From NCBI GenBank assembly GCA_020091685.1, contig CM034594.1, forward strand, positions 40,742,015-40,806,014: a DNA stretch of 64,000 nucleotides. Reading direction: 5' to 3'. Within the stretch, counting starts at the first letter, position 1. Each line of letters starts with the position of its first letter. A program made the position numbers and the translations under genes. The notes below the pieces were generated by a model. It ran no database searches, was not told the DNA's origin, and saw nothing but the letters and a program-made list of their open reading frames with translations. This DNA comes from Lutjanus erythropterus. Taxonomy: Eukaryota > Chordata > Actinopteri > Lutjaniformes > Lutjanidae. This document shows positions 50,805 through 61,834 of the stretch, in pieces.

Positions 50805-51448
50805 TGATAATGCTGAATCGAGACAAATTAAAAAAAGAGAGAGATTTAAATTGCATGGACCTGCATGGATGATACAGTACTGTGTTTCACATTTTGATTA
50901 GTTCTTCAGTGAAAGGTGAAAAATGTCAATTCACAGGTGAGATATCTGCTACTGTGAGTGTTGAGGTTGTATCTCACAGTGCTTCATCTGATCCTTCTTG
51001 GGCTTTCACTTCACTCATCCTGTACATGTAACTATACCAAGAAACTGCAGATGTGTGCAGATGTGTGTGATCACTGTCTCTGCGTCTTTCCCCTCTGTTG
51101 CTCTCTGTGTATGTTCAGGCGTTGTGTCATCTTTCCTGGTAGAGGTAGACTAACCACAAGTCAAACCTGCCACAGATGGTTTGACAGTTTACAAGAAGAC
51201 AGCTTTCCGTCTTTTCTCCTATCTAAACAGATTTCCGTCTTTTCAAGCAATAGAGGGAGACTTTTTTCCGTCTCCAATGGTTTTCTTCGGTGTAGCAGAT
51301 GCCCTGTCAGACACAGTGAGGCAGCATTTGAGACTATTTCCACCCAATACAGCCGTGGAATCATTATCATGCTGATTTGGGCTAAGGTTTATGTCAAATC
51401 TTCACTTTGACTGCAGAAAATAAGTCCCCAGGCCTTGTCTGTTCTGCT

Positions 51449-52226
51449 TTAACATGGCTTCAGGTTGCAGAGATCCAGTTCCTGAGGCTTCCTCCTTCCA
51501 GAGCAGTGCTCTCTTGGTAGGTTCAGACCATTCTCAGTCATGCAGCGCACCAGCCGCCTTTTGAAACCCCTTCCACAGGACTTGGAGCATTGAGACCAGG
51601 TCCCTACATCCCACAGGGGACAAGGATCCCCGCAGGCTCTCACTGCTTCAGGCCTATCAGCACTGTCACAGTCCACTGCAGGACGCCCCTCCATGCTCTG
51701 GCACTGCACCAGCCTCTTCTGCAGACCATTCCCACAAGTCACCGCACACGACTCCCAGCTCCCAGTCACCCAATGACTGAGCGGCCTTTTACCCATCATC
51801 TGCTTCTTCGCTTCGACCCTGTTACTGTCTGCCAAGACGCTATTCTGCGCTGCGTGGCTTCTCTCCTCTTTCCGCAGAGTCTTCTCCTCCTTGCTCTCCT
51901 TGGCGATGTAGAAGGAGTAGCGCACCCTGGGTGGAGTCATCTTCCCCACAGAGAGCACCTCCACGGTCAGGGGCTCCTGCAGGGGTCTGGTGGCCTGAAG
52001 AATCTCCACAGATGTGGAGGTGCCACTGTAGCGCAGCAAGCTGCCCTTCACCAGCAGGTCACGCTCCACAGCTGACACCACGTAGTTGCCGTTCAGCAGG
52101 TACTTGCCGTCCTGATTCTTCACCGCCAAGTAGTTTTCATCGCTGACCATTCCACGGTAGCCACGCTGACGGATGTCAATATTGGAGGCTCCAGCAGGCA
52201 GCGTCACCACAAAGTTGTAGCCATGA
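51449..52226 (-). CDS. adamts15: ADAMTS15-like last exon: spacer, linker and two terminal thrombospondin repeats
   Basis: The 778-nt exon follows CTTTTCAG and ends at a TAA stop at 51449-51451. It codes the spacer (from [17 protein letters not shown] to about [10 protein letters not shown]), then a charged Lys/Glu/Arg-rich linker of about 45 residues, then two TSP1 repeats. The repeats start at [17 protein letters not shown] and [17 protein letters not shown]. Both keep six cysteines and the C-x-x-(S/T)-C-G site. The protein ends at LCNLKPC, without a PLAC domain. ADAMTS8 has only one terminal TSP1 repeat, which argues against that paralogue. Confidence 0.94.
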
Positions 52227-55200
52227 CTGAAAAGAAAGTGTGGAGATATAGAGCATTAATGATGCTGGATAGCCAAGAGTTATTCCAAAAGCAACAGCAA
52301 TGTCTCTCATGTTTTTCAGAAGCAGGTGGTACAGTGGCTACAGAGATACAAAGCTGAGAACTGTGATTGGTCAGCATGGGCTGCTTGTGTTTTCTCCTCC
52401 CAGCTTCTGATGCCAGTAGACATTTTTAGAGTGAAGACGATATAAAGCAGGGGGAAAAAGCTCAGTTATCTTTTCAGTAACACACATCCATCTAAAGACA
52501 TCTACACTGCAAAGCTTCTGCTGTTATCTAAAGTTGACCTTGACATGTCCCGGCACTTTACATGTAACTCTAAAGGCTTGTGCAGTGTACACTGACATAT
52601 TACTCACACAGGTTTGGTGAACATTCCTGAGACCTTCTTGCAGCCCTGGTTGTCCCCGCCACAAACTCCACACTTGTCAAACTTCTTGTTAGAGTCCAGC
52701 TTGCCATCACAGCCTGCCTTGATGCACTTTCCTTGAACACACACAGCTGAGGTGTCAGGAGAGCAGGGAGTCCCATCCACAACCTGCAGGGTTTGAGACA
52801 CCACGATATGCGGATAATTAGCTGGATAACATGTATGCAAAAACAACAGAGCTAGGCAAATATTGTTGCATAAATGGTGTATCATCTCTACATATTTCAT
52901 TCTTCTGACTTAACAAACACAATGAACCAAAGAGCTACATGAATAGAAAGTTAAACGTAGCACCAGGGGGAGTATACAGTGTCCTTTAGTGTAAACGAGA
53001 TGTTGGCTTGCATTGCTGTTACACACTTGTTTCCTTGGTAGTTGCATAAATAGTTGCTGACAAGCCACAGCTGTGAGGTGATACAGTCCCTGCATGATTC
53101 GCTTTCTCCCCACTCCATCTATCCTGCAGCCACAGCCACTCTCTCTGCTGCCACTAACACATCACCTCTCACTACTTTGCTGTTGACGGAACTGGCCAGT
53201 GCATTGTGGATAAGGGTCATATCATACTGGGCGGTTACACACCAACCCCAAAAACCTTTGTGAACAGACAGCTGCCCAGCATTTCTACCTAAATGTTTCA
53301 GCTATACCTCCCATGAGGTTTTGACTCATGGTGAGGTGTTCAATGACAAGGCACTCAGATTGCATCAGCAAGTACAATAGTTGAGACCCATTTAGCACAG
53401 AATATTAACAGAATTCCCTAACATCATGTCATTTAGCTTTTTAGACAGACCTAAGTGTGTTTTTATTCACAGCAGCATAATGAAAGCTGACAGGATTGCT
53501 TTATGTACCGTCTACAGGCTCCAACCACATTTGCACTGCGGCTAGCAATTATAAGGCTCACATCAGCCTCCAGATGGTTGGGTAATTACATTTCACTGGT
53601 AATGTGAAAGCAGTCAATATGTCATTTGCCTCGAACTTTTCAGAACTCATTGGAGTTTCTCTACTTTATTAACACAGCATACCCACAGGGTTGTCTGATA
53701 AATATAATTTGGGTCGTTGAACTCTTTCCATTTTTTCAGTGATTAGAAAACGTGAACAGTCGATTCAAACAGGGACAATCAGATTGTGTGTATGCTGTGA
53801 GGAATGATTAAGTGAACATGGCAATTCAGCTGCATACCTTTGGAGCGAGGACATAGAAGTATCCAGTCCCGTTGGCGCGGCAGATAAGCTTGCATTTGTC
53901 CTTGGGAGAGATGCCCGAATATTTGGGAACCCAGACCACAGAGGAACCCAGTCTGTTGGTGTTCAGGTTTAATCCATTGAATGCCTCGCACTGCTCCTCA
54001 CGGAAACTCTTACCTGGAGATGGAAAAACAGTCAGAATAGATTGACAAATACTCAAACATGGCTGACCTTACAGAATGTGGTTGCAGCTGTGCAACCAGT
54101 CATACTTAGTTACCGTTGCTATGCCAGTTTTAAGCTTACATTGTTGAAGCTCTGGCCATCACCATCTTGGCAGTACCTGACTTGGCTAACTCCTGGCTTA
54201 TGTGCCAGGCAAGCAACTCTCATGGACTGAATGGGTGCCATTTTTGCACACACTATCTAGTTCATTATAATATACAATATCTACGGTTGCCATTTGGGGT
54301 TAGGTTACTCCTTTGGGTTGCAAGCTAGTTAGCCAGAACTATGGCTTCATTTAGGGCAGATAAGGTTCTTGGTTTTGAAAAGGCTGCAAAAGACACCACC
54401 ATTCAAACTCTATAAATATCAAATATTGTTCTTACTGCAACCCCATGTACACTGCTTCAACAGTGGCAGCTAAAGCTTGTATCGTGGTATACTGTCTCCC
54501 TGTTGGCTGTCCTGCATGGCTGTCAGGCTAGGAGGTGGGCTTACCTGGTCACACAGTGGGTGTTGGTTTGAAAGGGGCGTGCCAAAGTAATTTAGTGAGA
54601 TGATGAGGAGCAGGCGTGGGACGCCGAAGTGAAGAGACATGTTTGTTTGAGTTTCCCCCTTGCCATGCAAAGTTTTGTTTTGAATTACCATCAACACTTA
54701 ATGTCTACAAAATGAACTGTCAATGGTGTCGCACTGAGGAGAACGAGCTGACCGAAAGACGAGCTTTGGATTCAGAGCTGGAGCAGAGAAGAAACTGGTG
54801 GGCCCACACATTTTAACCTCAGCTCAGCTTTCTTGTTGTTTCATATGGACAACCAAGCCCTGGAAGTCCCAGATGAGCATTAGTGACACTCGACAGGCCT
54901 GCTGTGTCTAGTTACAGAAGCTAATGTATAACTGGACAAATGTTGTTTGGGGCTGATATTTAGGGAATGATCAGTTACAGCGTGCTTACATATGTCTTCC
55001 TGTGGAATGTACTCAAACAGAGATTAGTGTACCTGTGTCAGGACAAGGGTTGAGGTTGCAGGAACGATATTTGATGCGAAGGCCATAGCAGTATTTGCCT
55101 CCATTCTCTGGGACAGGGTTGTTACACTCTCTCTTGGCCAGCTGAACTCCTCCCCCACAACTTCTGGAACAATCTCCATACGCACCCCACTTCCCCCACC

Positions 55201-58200
55201 GGCCATCCACCTGGACAAAAGAAAAATACGCACAATGCAAAACAATCTGCAATGACAATGACCAAGCAGGACAGGACAGTCCTTTCTTTCTCTCACCTTG
55301 ATGTGTATGGTGCTGTTCTTGTCGGTGCAAGCTCCTCTGTAGCAAACCTTGCCGTTGCCACAGCTCGTACCATCCGCCCAAGGGAAGTGCCGGGTTTGGC
55401 AGACCAGCTGGCCGCGGGCCTTCCCGGTGCACCACAGCTTGGAGCAGGGCTGCATGTATGGGCAGGGCTTGGAGGCAGGGCCGAAGGCGAGCTCACACTG
55501 ACGGTGCAGGCTGTAGCTGGAACCAGGCAGGTTGTCTGAGAGAGACAGCTGCTTTTGAGGCTGGTCCAGAAGACAGTCTCCTACAGGAAGAAACCAACAA
55601 CACCACAAACAGTCAGGCTGAAGCTGCAACTCTATGGAGAACACGAGATTCCCATGGGATGGTAATTTCACTGTTGATCACAGGACTGTGATGGGGCAGG
55701 AAAAAAGCCCACAGGAGCGATCAGGAGTGGGAATCGTAAGAACAATAGGTCAGTTTTTTTTAGGCACTTGACTGTGGACTGATGACAAGGGGATGGGATG
55801 GAAGCCAGTGTTCTGGGATTGGGACAAAGCATGATTTTATCTTACCCTGTCATGGGATTGGGACCAGACAGGAGTATTTTTATGGGAGTGAGATGGGGCA
55901 GGAGTGAAAATCCACCCCCATGTCATGCTCCATGGAAGAGGAGCCGTGCCCACTGGAAATATACAGGGCTCATTCTAAGGTGACGGAAACACAATTCTTA
56001 TTTTCAGGTAATTATACACTAACAAAAACATTCAGTGTCTTTCATATTCTGCCAATAAAATACCCTAAATCAAAGACATATTATTTGGATAATACATGAG
56101 TTTATAACTGCCGGTACTCTTTAATCCATCACTTTGGCTTCAGTTTAAGCAGGCGTAGCTCTATATGACACAGTGCAGACACCGGATAATGTTTAGATCA
56201 AGCAAATGACTCATGTAGGAAAGACGGTAGTGTTGGCTTTGGAGTGTTAAACTTAGAAAATGCTCAGTTGCTTGTTACAGTAAATGGGCTGGTTGAGAGG
56301 AGGTAATAAATCGGTGTGTTTAATTCTGTCTGTTACACAGAATCCACTTAGACTCACTTGCTGGAGTTTACACACAGACAGAAAAAGACTTGGTATTAAG
56401 GAGCTAGCGAGGAGAAAAGGCCGAATGATATATTAATACACTTATGAATGTTATACTGAATGTGGATACTGGAAGCATATAAATCACATACTATGTATAA
56501 GGAAAAAAACACTTAAGATATGTTATGTTTCCTCCATGCATAATAATTATTGCACTAAACTTTCAAGAACATTTTTCCCTTTTTGACATTTAATGTTTTA
56601 GATAACATCTCTTCCATCATTTGTGTTGCATATCCGGATGTGATACAATAAGATCTATCCAGATATTACATCAACAACGCCCTTTTTGAGTTCTGACCAG
56701 CAGATAACATAAGCCACACTGTTAGTTTGTCATTCTTAAGCTCTTCTCAAAGCTTTGCTCGAAGCTATGATGACTCCAAGAAGCTGGGAGTTCCATCACT
56801 CTGAGTTTGTTATTAAAAGCATGCATCTCCGCTTCCTCCCACTGTACAAAAATATCTGCCATCTTGCATGTAGAGTTGGGTACCAAACTAAAAGGGTACC
56901 GATCACATTACATTGGTACTAATGTATGTAGTGAGGTTTTGGAGGAATTTAATAAAAGTTATTAAGTGTATTTTTTGGCAAAATATAAGTTCACACTATA
57001 GATGTGTGATGTGTGTCACTTAGAGACTACTTTTACAGAGGAGTAGGGTTAGGTGATTGGGCGTATATAGTGTCTGTCAACGATGGGGTGAATCCATCAG
57101 CGATTTTTAGGCCGATATTTGTCATTTTGTTTGCTAATACAGAGTGACAGCCGCTGCTCTGCACCGTGCTCTCATCCAGCAGCGCAGGACACACCCACTC
57201 AGCCGGACCGTGAGTGCGCTGAGCTGGGTGATGAGCAAGCGGAAGATATTGCCTATCGCTGACTGATGGGCTGACGATGATTGTTTGGAAAATTTTTACT
57301 TATTGCCCAACCCTACAGAGGACTGACAGACAGCTGAACAGTATGATGTCACAGTGAAGTTGACCTTTGACCTTTTGGATATAAAGTCATCACCTTGTCA
57401 TTTCATCCACCAAAATCTACCGTTGTACCAAGTTTGAAAAAATTCCATCAAGGCGTTGTTGAGATATCGTGTTGACGAGAACTGGATAGTCACAATGTCA
57501 CAGTGACCTTGACCTTTGACCGTCAAAATTTGATCCCTTCATCCTTTAGTCCGAATGGACATTTGTACCAAATTTAAACAAATGTCCTCCGGGTCTTCCT
57601 GAGATATCATACGAATACGAGAATACGAAAAACTAGAGGCCACAGTGACTTTGACCTTTGACCTCTGACCACCAAAATGTAATCACTTCGTCCGTAAGTC
57701 CAAATGTATGTTTGAACCAAATCTGAAGAAATTCCATCAAGGTGTTCTTGAGATATTGGATGGAATAGGATGGATGGATGGATGGATTGCCACAGCTGTT
57801 GGAGGCGTGGAGGCATTAAAATAATCTATTTAATCAAAATGTATATGTTTATAGGTATGTTGGGTTTATATCTGTCAGGGTAAAACATAAACTGAAATAC
57901 TGCAGAATAATAATACTATAATATTTTATATGTATGAACGTGTGATTATATCCAAGTTGAAGCTGAAATTAGACATTTATTCATGACAAAGTAAAGCCAT
58001 AGTCTGTTCTCTGTGGGTACAATTAGATTACTACCAGCTGAGACCATGAAGCCTGGACTGAATTTGTGAGTCCAGGAACATATACAGGAAGTGTTTACTA
58101 ACCATGACCTCTGTCCAGGAACTCAGTAATGATGGCTGCGCTGCACACAGACCAGGGCCGGCTCCTGTCGATCTGAATCAGTGTGGGAGACATCATGTGG

Positions 58201-61200
58201 TTGTCCTTTAGTTTCCCAAATACCTCCTCACATGCTTTCACATTGTCGTGGGGCATGTTGAAGACGTGGCCTGGGGGAACACAAGAGGGTGGGGTGGGAA
58301 GAGAGACAGAAGGTCACGTCTTTGTTAGAGTCCATGAGTGCAGTCATACAACAAGAAGTTAGAGATACAGTGAAGTTTTTGTGGTGAGTGAATGAATTAT
58401 GACCACCAGAGGTGGGAAGTAACAAAGTACAAATACTTTGTTGCTCTACTTAGGTAGAGTTTGAAGGTGTCTGTACTTTACTTGGGTTTTTATTTTGCTG
58501 ACAACTTTTTACTTTTACTCCCCACATTTTAACAAAAATATCTGTACTTTCTATTCCTTACTTTTTCAAAGTTGGTGTGTTACTTTAGTTTTCATGCATT
58601 TGAGGGGAATTATTGATTATTCTTATCCTGCATCACTGCATGTCAACTTGTTCTGTTGGATGGAACAAGACAGTTTCTTGGCATGTCCATCAGTGCATAT
58701 CATGCACAAGAGATGTAACAAGATAAAAACAATGTGAAAGACGTAACAATACAAAAATGACATAAAAGACATAACAAGACAAAACCATGCAAACGTGTAA
58801 CAAGACAAAAACGATGTAAGAGATGTAACAAGATGAAAACTATGGAAAGGAAGTAACAAGAAAAAAATAACATAAAAGACACAAGATTGAAACAATGTAA
58901 AAGATGTAACCAAAAACAATATAAAAAACATAACAAGATGAAAATAACGTAAAGAAGGAAGAAAATGAAAACAAAGTAAAAGATGTAACACTATGAAAAC
59001 AACTTAAAAGACATTAAAAGAGAAAAATTATGGAAAATAAATAACAAGATGAAAATACATAAGATGAAAATTATGTAAAAGATGTAACAAGATGAAAATG
59101 ACAAGCGATTCTACCACAGAGAAATGGTGAGGTTCAGTTAGCTTTCCCCAGAAACAGCCAGTAGAAATACCTATCAGAAGGCAACTTTTTACTTTTATAT
59201 TTTGAGTGCATTTCAGAGCCTGTACTTTTTCACTTTTACTTGAGTAAATTAGTTGAATCAGTACTTCTACTTTTACCAGAGTCTTTTTTACACCTCTGCT
59301 TTTCAAGAATGTGTGCACCTCTGAAAGATCCATACAAAGAGAAAGCAGACATCACAGGCACATGTATGTATAAGGCAAAGCAAACTGAACTTGGACTGAT
59401 TTGAAGCTGATGTCATAGCAGACAGGAATGCAGTTCTGCCTGGGAATATTCAGCGTGGCATACATCCATGTTCTAAAGCAGACCTAACGGGGGAATTTAG
59501 TTCCCAAGGAAATCATTTCATTCCCTAAATATGAATGTGTAGTACTTTCCAAAAGAAAAAAAAATCCTGTTTTTCACATATTCAATCTTGAGACCCAATT
59601 AGTTAACATACATGAGCACAGTGTAAACCAATGCCTCTCTTGGGGCCTCAGGAGTTACTTGTGCATCTGGACTCAGGCATGAGTCTTGTTGTATGTTAAA
59701 GCCTTCTCAACCAATGATTATTTAAAACGTGAAAAAACTGTCACTTGTATTATTAATAGGATTAGTCTTAACTAGAGAGATTTGTGTCAAACTCCAGTTG
59801 ATGCAGTTTAATACCAATCAAGAAGGATTAGCAGTTTCATTTTCATTTCACCCTTGACAGATTAAAACAGGTCATTCAAAGCTGCAGTGAGGAGATTTTT
59901 TTTTTCCATCCATTTCATACTAGAGGAACAGAGAAAAAAAGTTGCTATAGCTGTAGATTCACCATATTTGTTCAAACCTGGCAACCTCACTGTGACGCCA
60001 AGTCTCTGAGAAACTGCACACAGTTACGATGTGTAGCCGTTGTTTGCCAAGAAATACTTGCGTCATGTAACTTCCCCTAAAACCACAAATAGTTGTTTAC
60101 ATTTTTCTTTCTGTGCAAGTTAAGTAAAACAGATACAATGCTCAAATTAGTCAGCTGTAGAGGTGTTGGCAGGCTGTAAAGCAGGCGAGCTGTTTTTCCC
60201 CCCTCCTCTTGTCTTTATGCTAAAATAGGCTCAGCATGTTCTTGCAGACTCATAGTTGGATTGTTGCCCTGAAATTTGATATAGACATGCATGATCCTCA
60301 GAGGATATGCTAATGACTTTTTGTCTAGTGCCACTATGAGGTTAATATTTTTGTTTTTTAGTGAAATGTGTAGGTTTCTGACCAAATATCTGCAAAACTA
60401 ATGTCATTCCAAGGAGTTTTATGGAATCAATCATAAGACCATATGTAATACCATCCTGTTTTCCCTTACATGTGTGTCACATATGCATATAACTGTCCAC
60501 TTTAAATATGCGTATGCATTTTAGAATTGAACACTTTAATAGAAATTTATGCCTAAGGCCTTTGATTATTGCTCTATTATTTGTGCACTTTATTTTGAGC
60601 CGGGTTGTTTGTTGGACCCATCCATGCGTGGCATTTGCAATTATTTCTTTCTCCTTTTATCCTGTGTTTTAGCTTGTGCTGTTTTGTATTGTCTTATATG
60701 ACGTCTGTGTGATTTATGATCTTGTGTTTTACGTGCACTTGTTTGTGTTTGTTGCAAACTGGAGAATGTTAGCATGCTAACATGCTAAAATCAGATGGTA
60801 TGTTAAATATCATACCTGCTTAACATCAGCAAACATGTCAGTTATCGTCATTCTGAACATGTTAGCATGCTGGGATTAGCATTTAGCTCAAAGTACCATT
60901 GTGCCAAAGTACATGTGCAGCAGGACATGCACTGATCTCTCTCTCGACCCAGAGACCTGCTGGTTTTGATTGTGCCCGTCTAATGAGGCACTGATTTGCA
61001 AACAGAACATCAGGCGCAATTAAATAGCTGGTAGGATTGAACCCCAGCAGCACTCTGGGAAACCACAGCCATACGGATCATCATGAAAGTTGCACAGCCC
61101 TCTGGCCACACTGATTATGCGCGTATACATCCGTCAAACCTGCCTGCGCAATTCCTTTGACGTTTTAAGCTAAGGTTATATGCAGCACTTGCCCTGAACA

Positions 61201-61430
61201 CATGTCACTCTGAGGCCAAATGTCATTAGCATAAACCTAAAATGCATAATGTGGGTATCAAACCATTCTTCGCATTTTGCAAAAAAAACTTTCTTACCAA
61301 GTTCGTGGGCAGTTGTGAAAGCTGAGGGCAAGCCATCGTCCTCAATGACAGAGCAGCTCCTCTTCGGGTCGCACATGGTCCCAACGTCAGCCATCCCCAG
61401 TGTATCACAGGTCGTGGCCCCACAAAGATC
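51449..61430 (-). CDS. adamts15: ADAMTS15-like secreted metalloprotease, seven 3' coding exons (5' end outside window)
   Basis: Join on the minus strand, from the 5' side: 61430-61298, 58270-58103, 55580-55297, 55210-55033, 54013-53838, 52783-52608, 52226-51449. That is 1893 nt, or 630 residues plus TAA. All introns in the window are GT-AG and the codon phases match across every junction. Domains in order: end of the reprolysin-type protease with [12 protein letters not shown] and the Met-turn NHMMSP, disintegrin-like, central TSP1, Cys-rich, spacer, then two TSP1 repeats. One central plus two terminal TSP1 repeats fits ADAMTS1 and ADAMTS15. The spacer start (GYNFVV then [12 protein letters not shown]) and the C-terminal [14 protein letters not shown] favour ADAMTS15. 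Proteins of this clade are secreted zinc proteases that cleave matrix proteoglycans such as versican and aggrecan. Signal peptide, prodomain and the first part of the protease domain, roughly 300 residues in relatives, are missing because they lie upstream of base 64000. No polyadenylation signal was found before the repeat at 50804. The family is certain; the paralogue is an inference. Confidence 0.9.
52608..52783 (-). CDS. adamts15: ADAMTS15-like exon 7: Cys-rich domain end and spacer start
   Basis: The 176-nt exon follows CCTGCAG and reads [20 protein letters not shown], then the segment with [14 protein letters not shown] and GMFTKP. DGTPC, GKC and CGVCGGD are conserved in ADAMTS Cys-rich domains. 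Two donors are possible at its end; the one at GTGAGTA (exon ending CCTGT) restores KPVHGYNF with the last exon and is chosen for that reason. Confidence 0.92.
53838..54013 (-). CDS. adamts15: ADAMTS15-like exon 6: Cys-rich domain, first part
   Basis: The 176-nt exon starts after TCTCCAG and reads [20 protein letters not shown] and onward to [20 protein letters not shown] and the [17 protein letters not shown] segment are hallmarks of the ADAMTS Cys-rich module. It ends in phase 0 with an AAG|GTATGC donor. Confidence 0.92.
55033..55210 (-). CDS. adamts15: ADAMTS15-like exon 5: central thrombospondin type-1 repeat
   Basis: The 178-nt exon reads [20 protein letters not shown] and continues to [11 protein letters not shown]. 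The [17 protein letters not shown] signature and six cysteines identify a TSP1 repeat. The WxxW pattern and the CSRSCGG segment are the usual sites of C-mannosylation and O-fucosylation in this repeat type. The donor GTACAC is weaker than the others but the frame with the next exon (DTG then KSFREEQC) is the family-typical join. Confidence 0.93.
55297..55580 (-). CDS. adamts15: ADAMTS15-like exon 4: disintegrin-like domain
   Basis: The 284-nt exon begins after a TGTAG acceptor, completes a Gly codon and reads [20 protein letters not shown], then a Cys-rich stretch ([41 protein letters not shown]). This is the disintegrin-like domain of ADAMTS proteins; it lacks an RGD triplet, as is usual in the family. 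It ends in phase 0 at TIHIK with a GTGAGA donor. Only 86 bp of intron separates it from the next exon, the shortest intron here. Confidence 0.93.
55680..55985. repeat. Diverged repeat with GGGACAGGAGT units, in intron
   Basis: Loose direct units (GATGGGGCAGGA, GGGATTGGGAC-A, GGGAGTGAGATGGGGCAGGA) lie between exons 3 and 4 of the ADAMTS gene. It resembles a G-rich tandem section found in fish hAT elements, but no ends were found. Confidence 0.5.
57044..57315. mobile_element. Short hAT-type MITE in intron
   Basis: Starts TAGGGTTAGGTGATTGGGCG and ends ATTGCCCAACCCTA. Flanks CAGAGGAG (57036-57043) and CAGAGGAC (57316-57323) match at 7 of 8. It is 272 bp, with no coding sequence, between exons 3 and 4. 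Confidence 0.82.
57340..57830 (+). repeat. Three-unit dispersed repeat, inverted relative of 1654-1960
   Basis: CAGTGA(A/C)(G/C)TTGACCTTTGACC-like starts occur at 57352, 57501 and 57643, so units are about 149 and 142 bp. Each unit continues with TTGTACCAA(A/G)TT-type and TGAGATAT segments. A (GGAT)n run and GGAGGCGTGGAGGCATTA end it. Confidence 0.85.
58103..58270 (-). CDS. adamts15: ADAMTS15-like exon 3: rest of zinc site and Met-turn
   Basis: The 168-nt exon follows a pyrimidine-rich tract ending in CCCCCAG. It completes the Gly codon and reads [20 protein letters not shown], giving the second and third zinc-binding His residues. [12 protein letters not shown] contains the conserved Met-turn. 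It ends in LDRGH plus one base at a GTTAGT donor. An intron of 3027 bp separates it from the previous exon and carries a hAT-like minisatellite element and a dispersed repeat. Confidence 0.93.
58407..59323. mobile_element. Non-autonomous hAT-like element with minisatellite core, copy D (in intron 2)
   Basis: Starts CAGAGGTGGGAAGTAACAAA, has the shared GCATTTGAGGGGAATTATTG block, a core at 58700-59100 of ATGTAACAAGATGAAAA-type units, and a right flank with CTTTTTACTTTTATA and GTACTTCTACTTTTACCAGA. No convincing 8-bp duplication; the last ~30 bp are diverged. Confidence 0.84.
60235..60930. repeat. Dispersed repeat with GTTAGCATGCTAACATGC core, copy 1
   Basis: Shares with 61835-62880, in order: CTTTTTGTCTAG-GCCA, CCAAATA-CT, GTTAGCATGCT, TTCTGAACATGTTAGCATGC, ATTAGCAT-TAGCT and TGCCAAAGTA. 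It sits in the intron between exons 2 and 3. Confidence 0.8.
61298..61430 (-). CDS. adamts15: ADAMTS15-like exon 2: protease domain up to the zinc site
   Basis: The 133-nt exon starts in phase 0 after a CAG acceptor and reads [20 protein letters not shown] and onward to TTAHELG. It supplies the first zinc-binding His and the catalytic Glu of the HExxH motif. The last base is the first base of the Gly codon, followed by a GTAAGA donor, so the next intron cuts the zinc motif after HEL. The frame stays open upstream of the acceptor, but that stretch does not resemble the family and is taken as intron. The exon number assumes a single upstream coding exon, as in relatives. Confidence 0.93.
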
Positions 61431-61834
61431 CTGGTGACACAGAGACTTACGGGTTAATTGTAAAAATCCTGTCTCTTTATTCTTATAGGAAGCTTGAAAA
61501 TCAGCCAAGACTTCAGCCATGTTCCAAACATGTTTTGTGTGGCTGTGCCATGAGCTACGGGATGAAGAGATCGTGAAGAGCGCTAATACAAAGCACATGG
61601 GGCTGTGGTTTGCTTATTGCTGCTCTGTTCTTAAAATATATTGAAGCAGAGGGTCAGGGGAGATAGCCCACCACAGATTTCCTCTTAGTGTTTAGTTAAA
61701 GATGTAAGAGGAAAGTTTGTGAGGACTAGATGAGTCCCACCTGCGGCACACAGTCCAGGATAAATGTCAACTCCACCACAGCCTAGTTGGCAGTGGGCCG
61801 ACTGGATCAGATGAATAAAAAATAATAATGATTT

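Noticed and set aside
51590-52075. Plus-strand open frame of 161 codons
   Set aside because: It lies antisense to the last ADAMTS exon, whose GC-rich codons leave the opposite strand open. No family match or start context.
61176-61598. Longer first exon reading through the acceptor at 61431
   Set aside because: The extra residues upstream of DLCGATTC do not resemble the protease domain, and the CAG acceptor gives the family-typical exon start.
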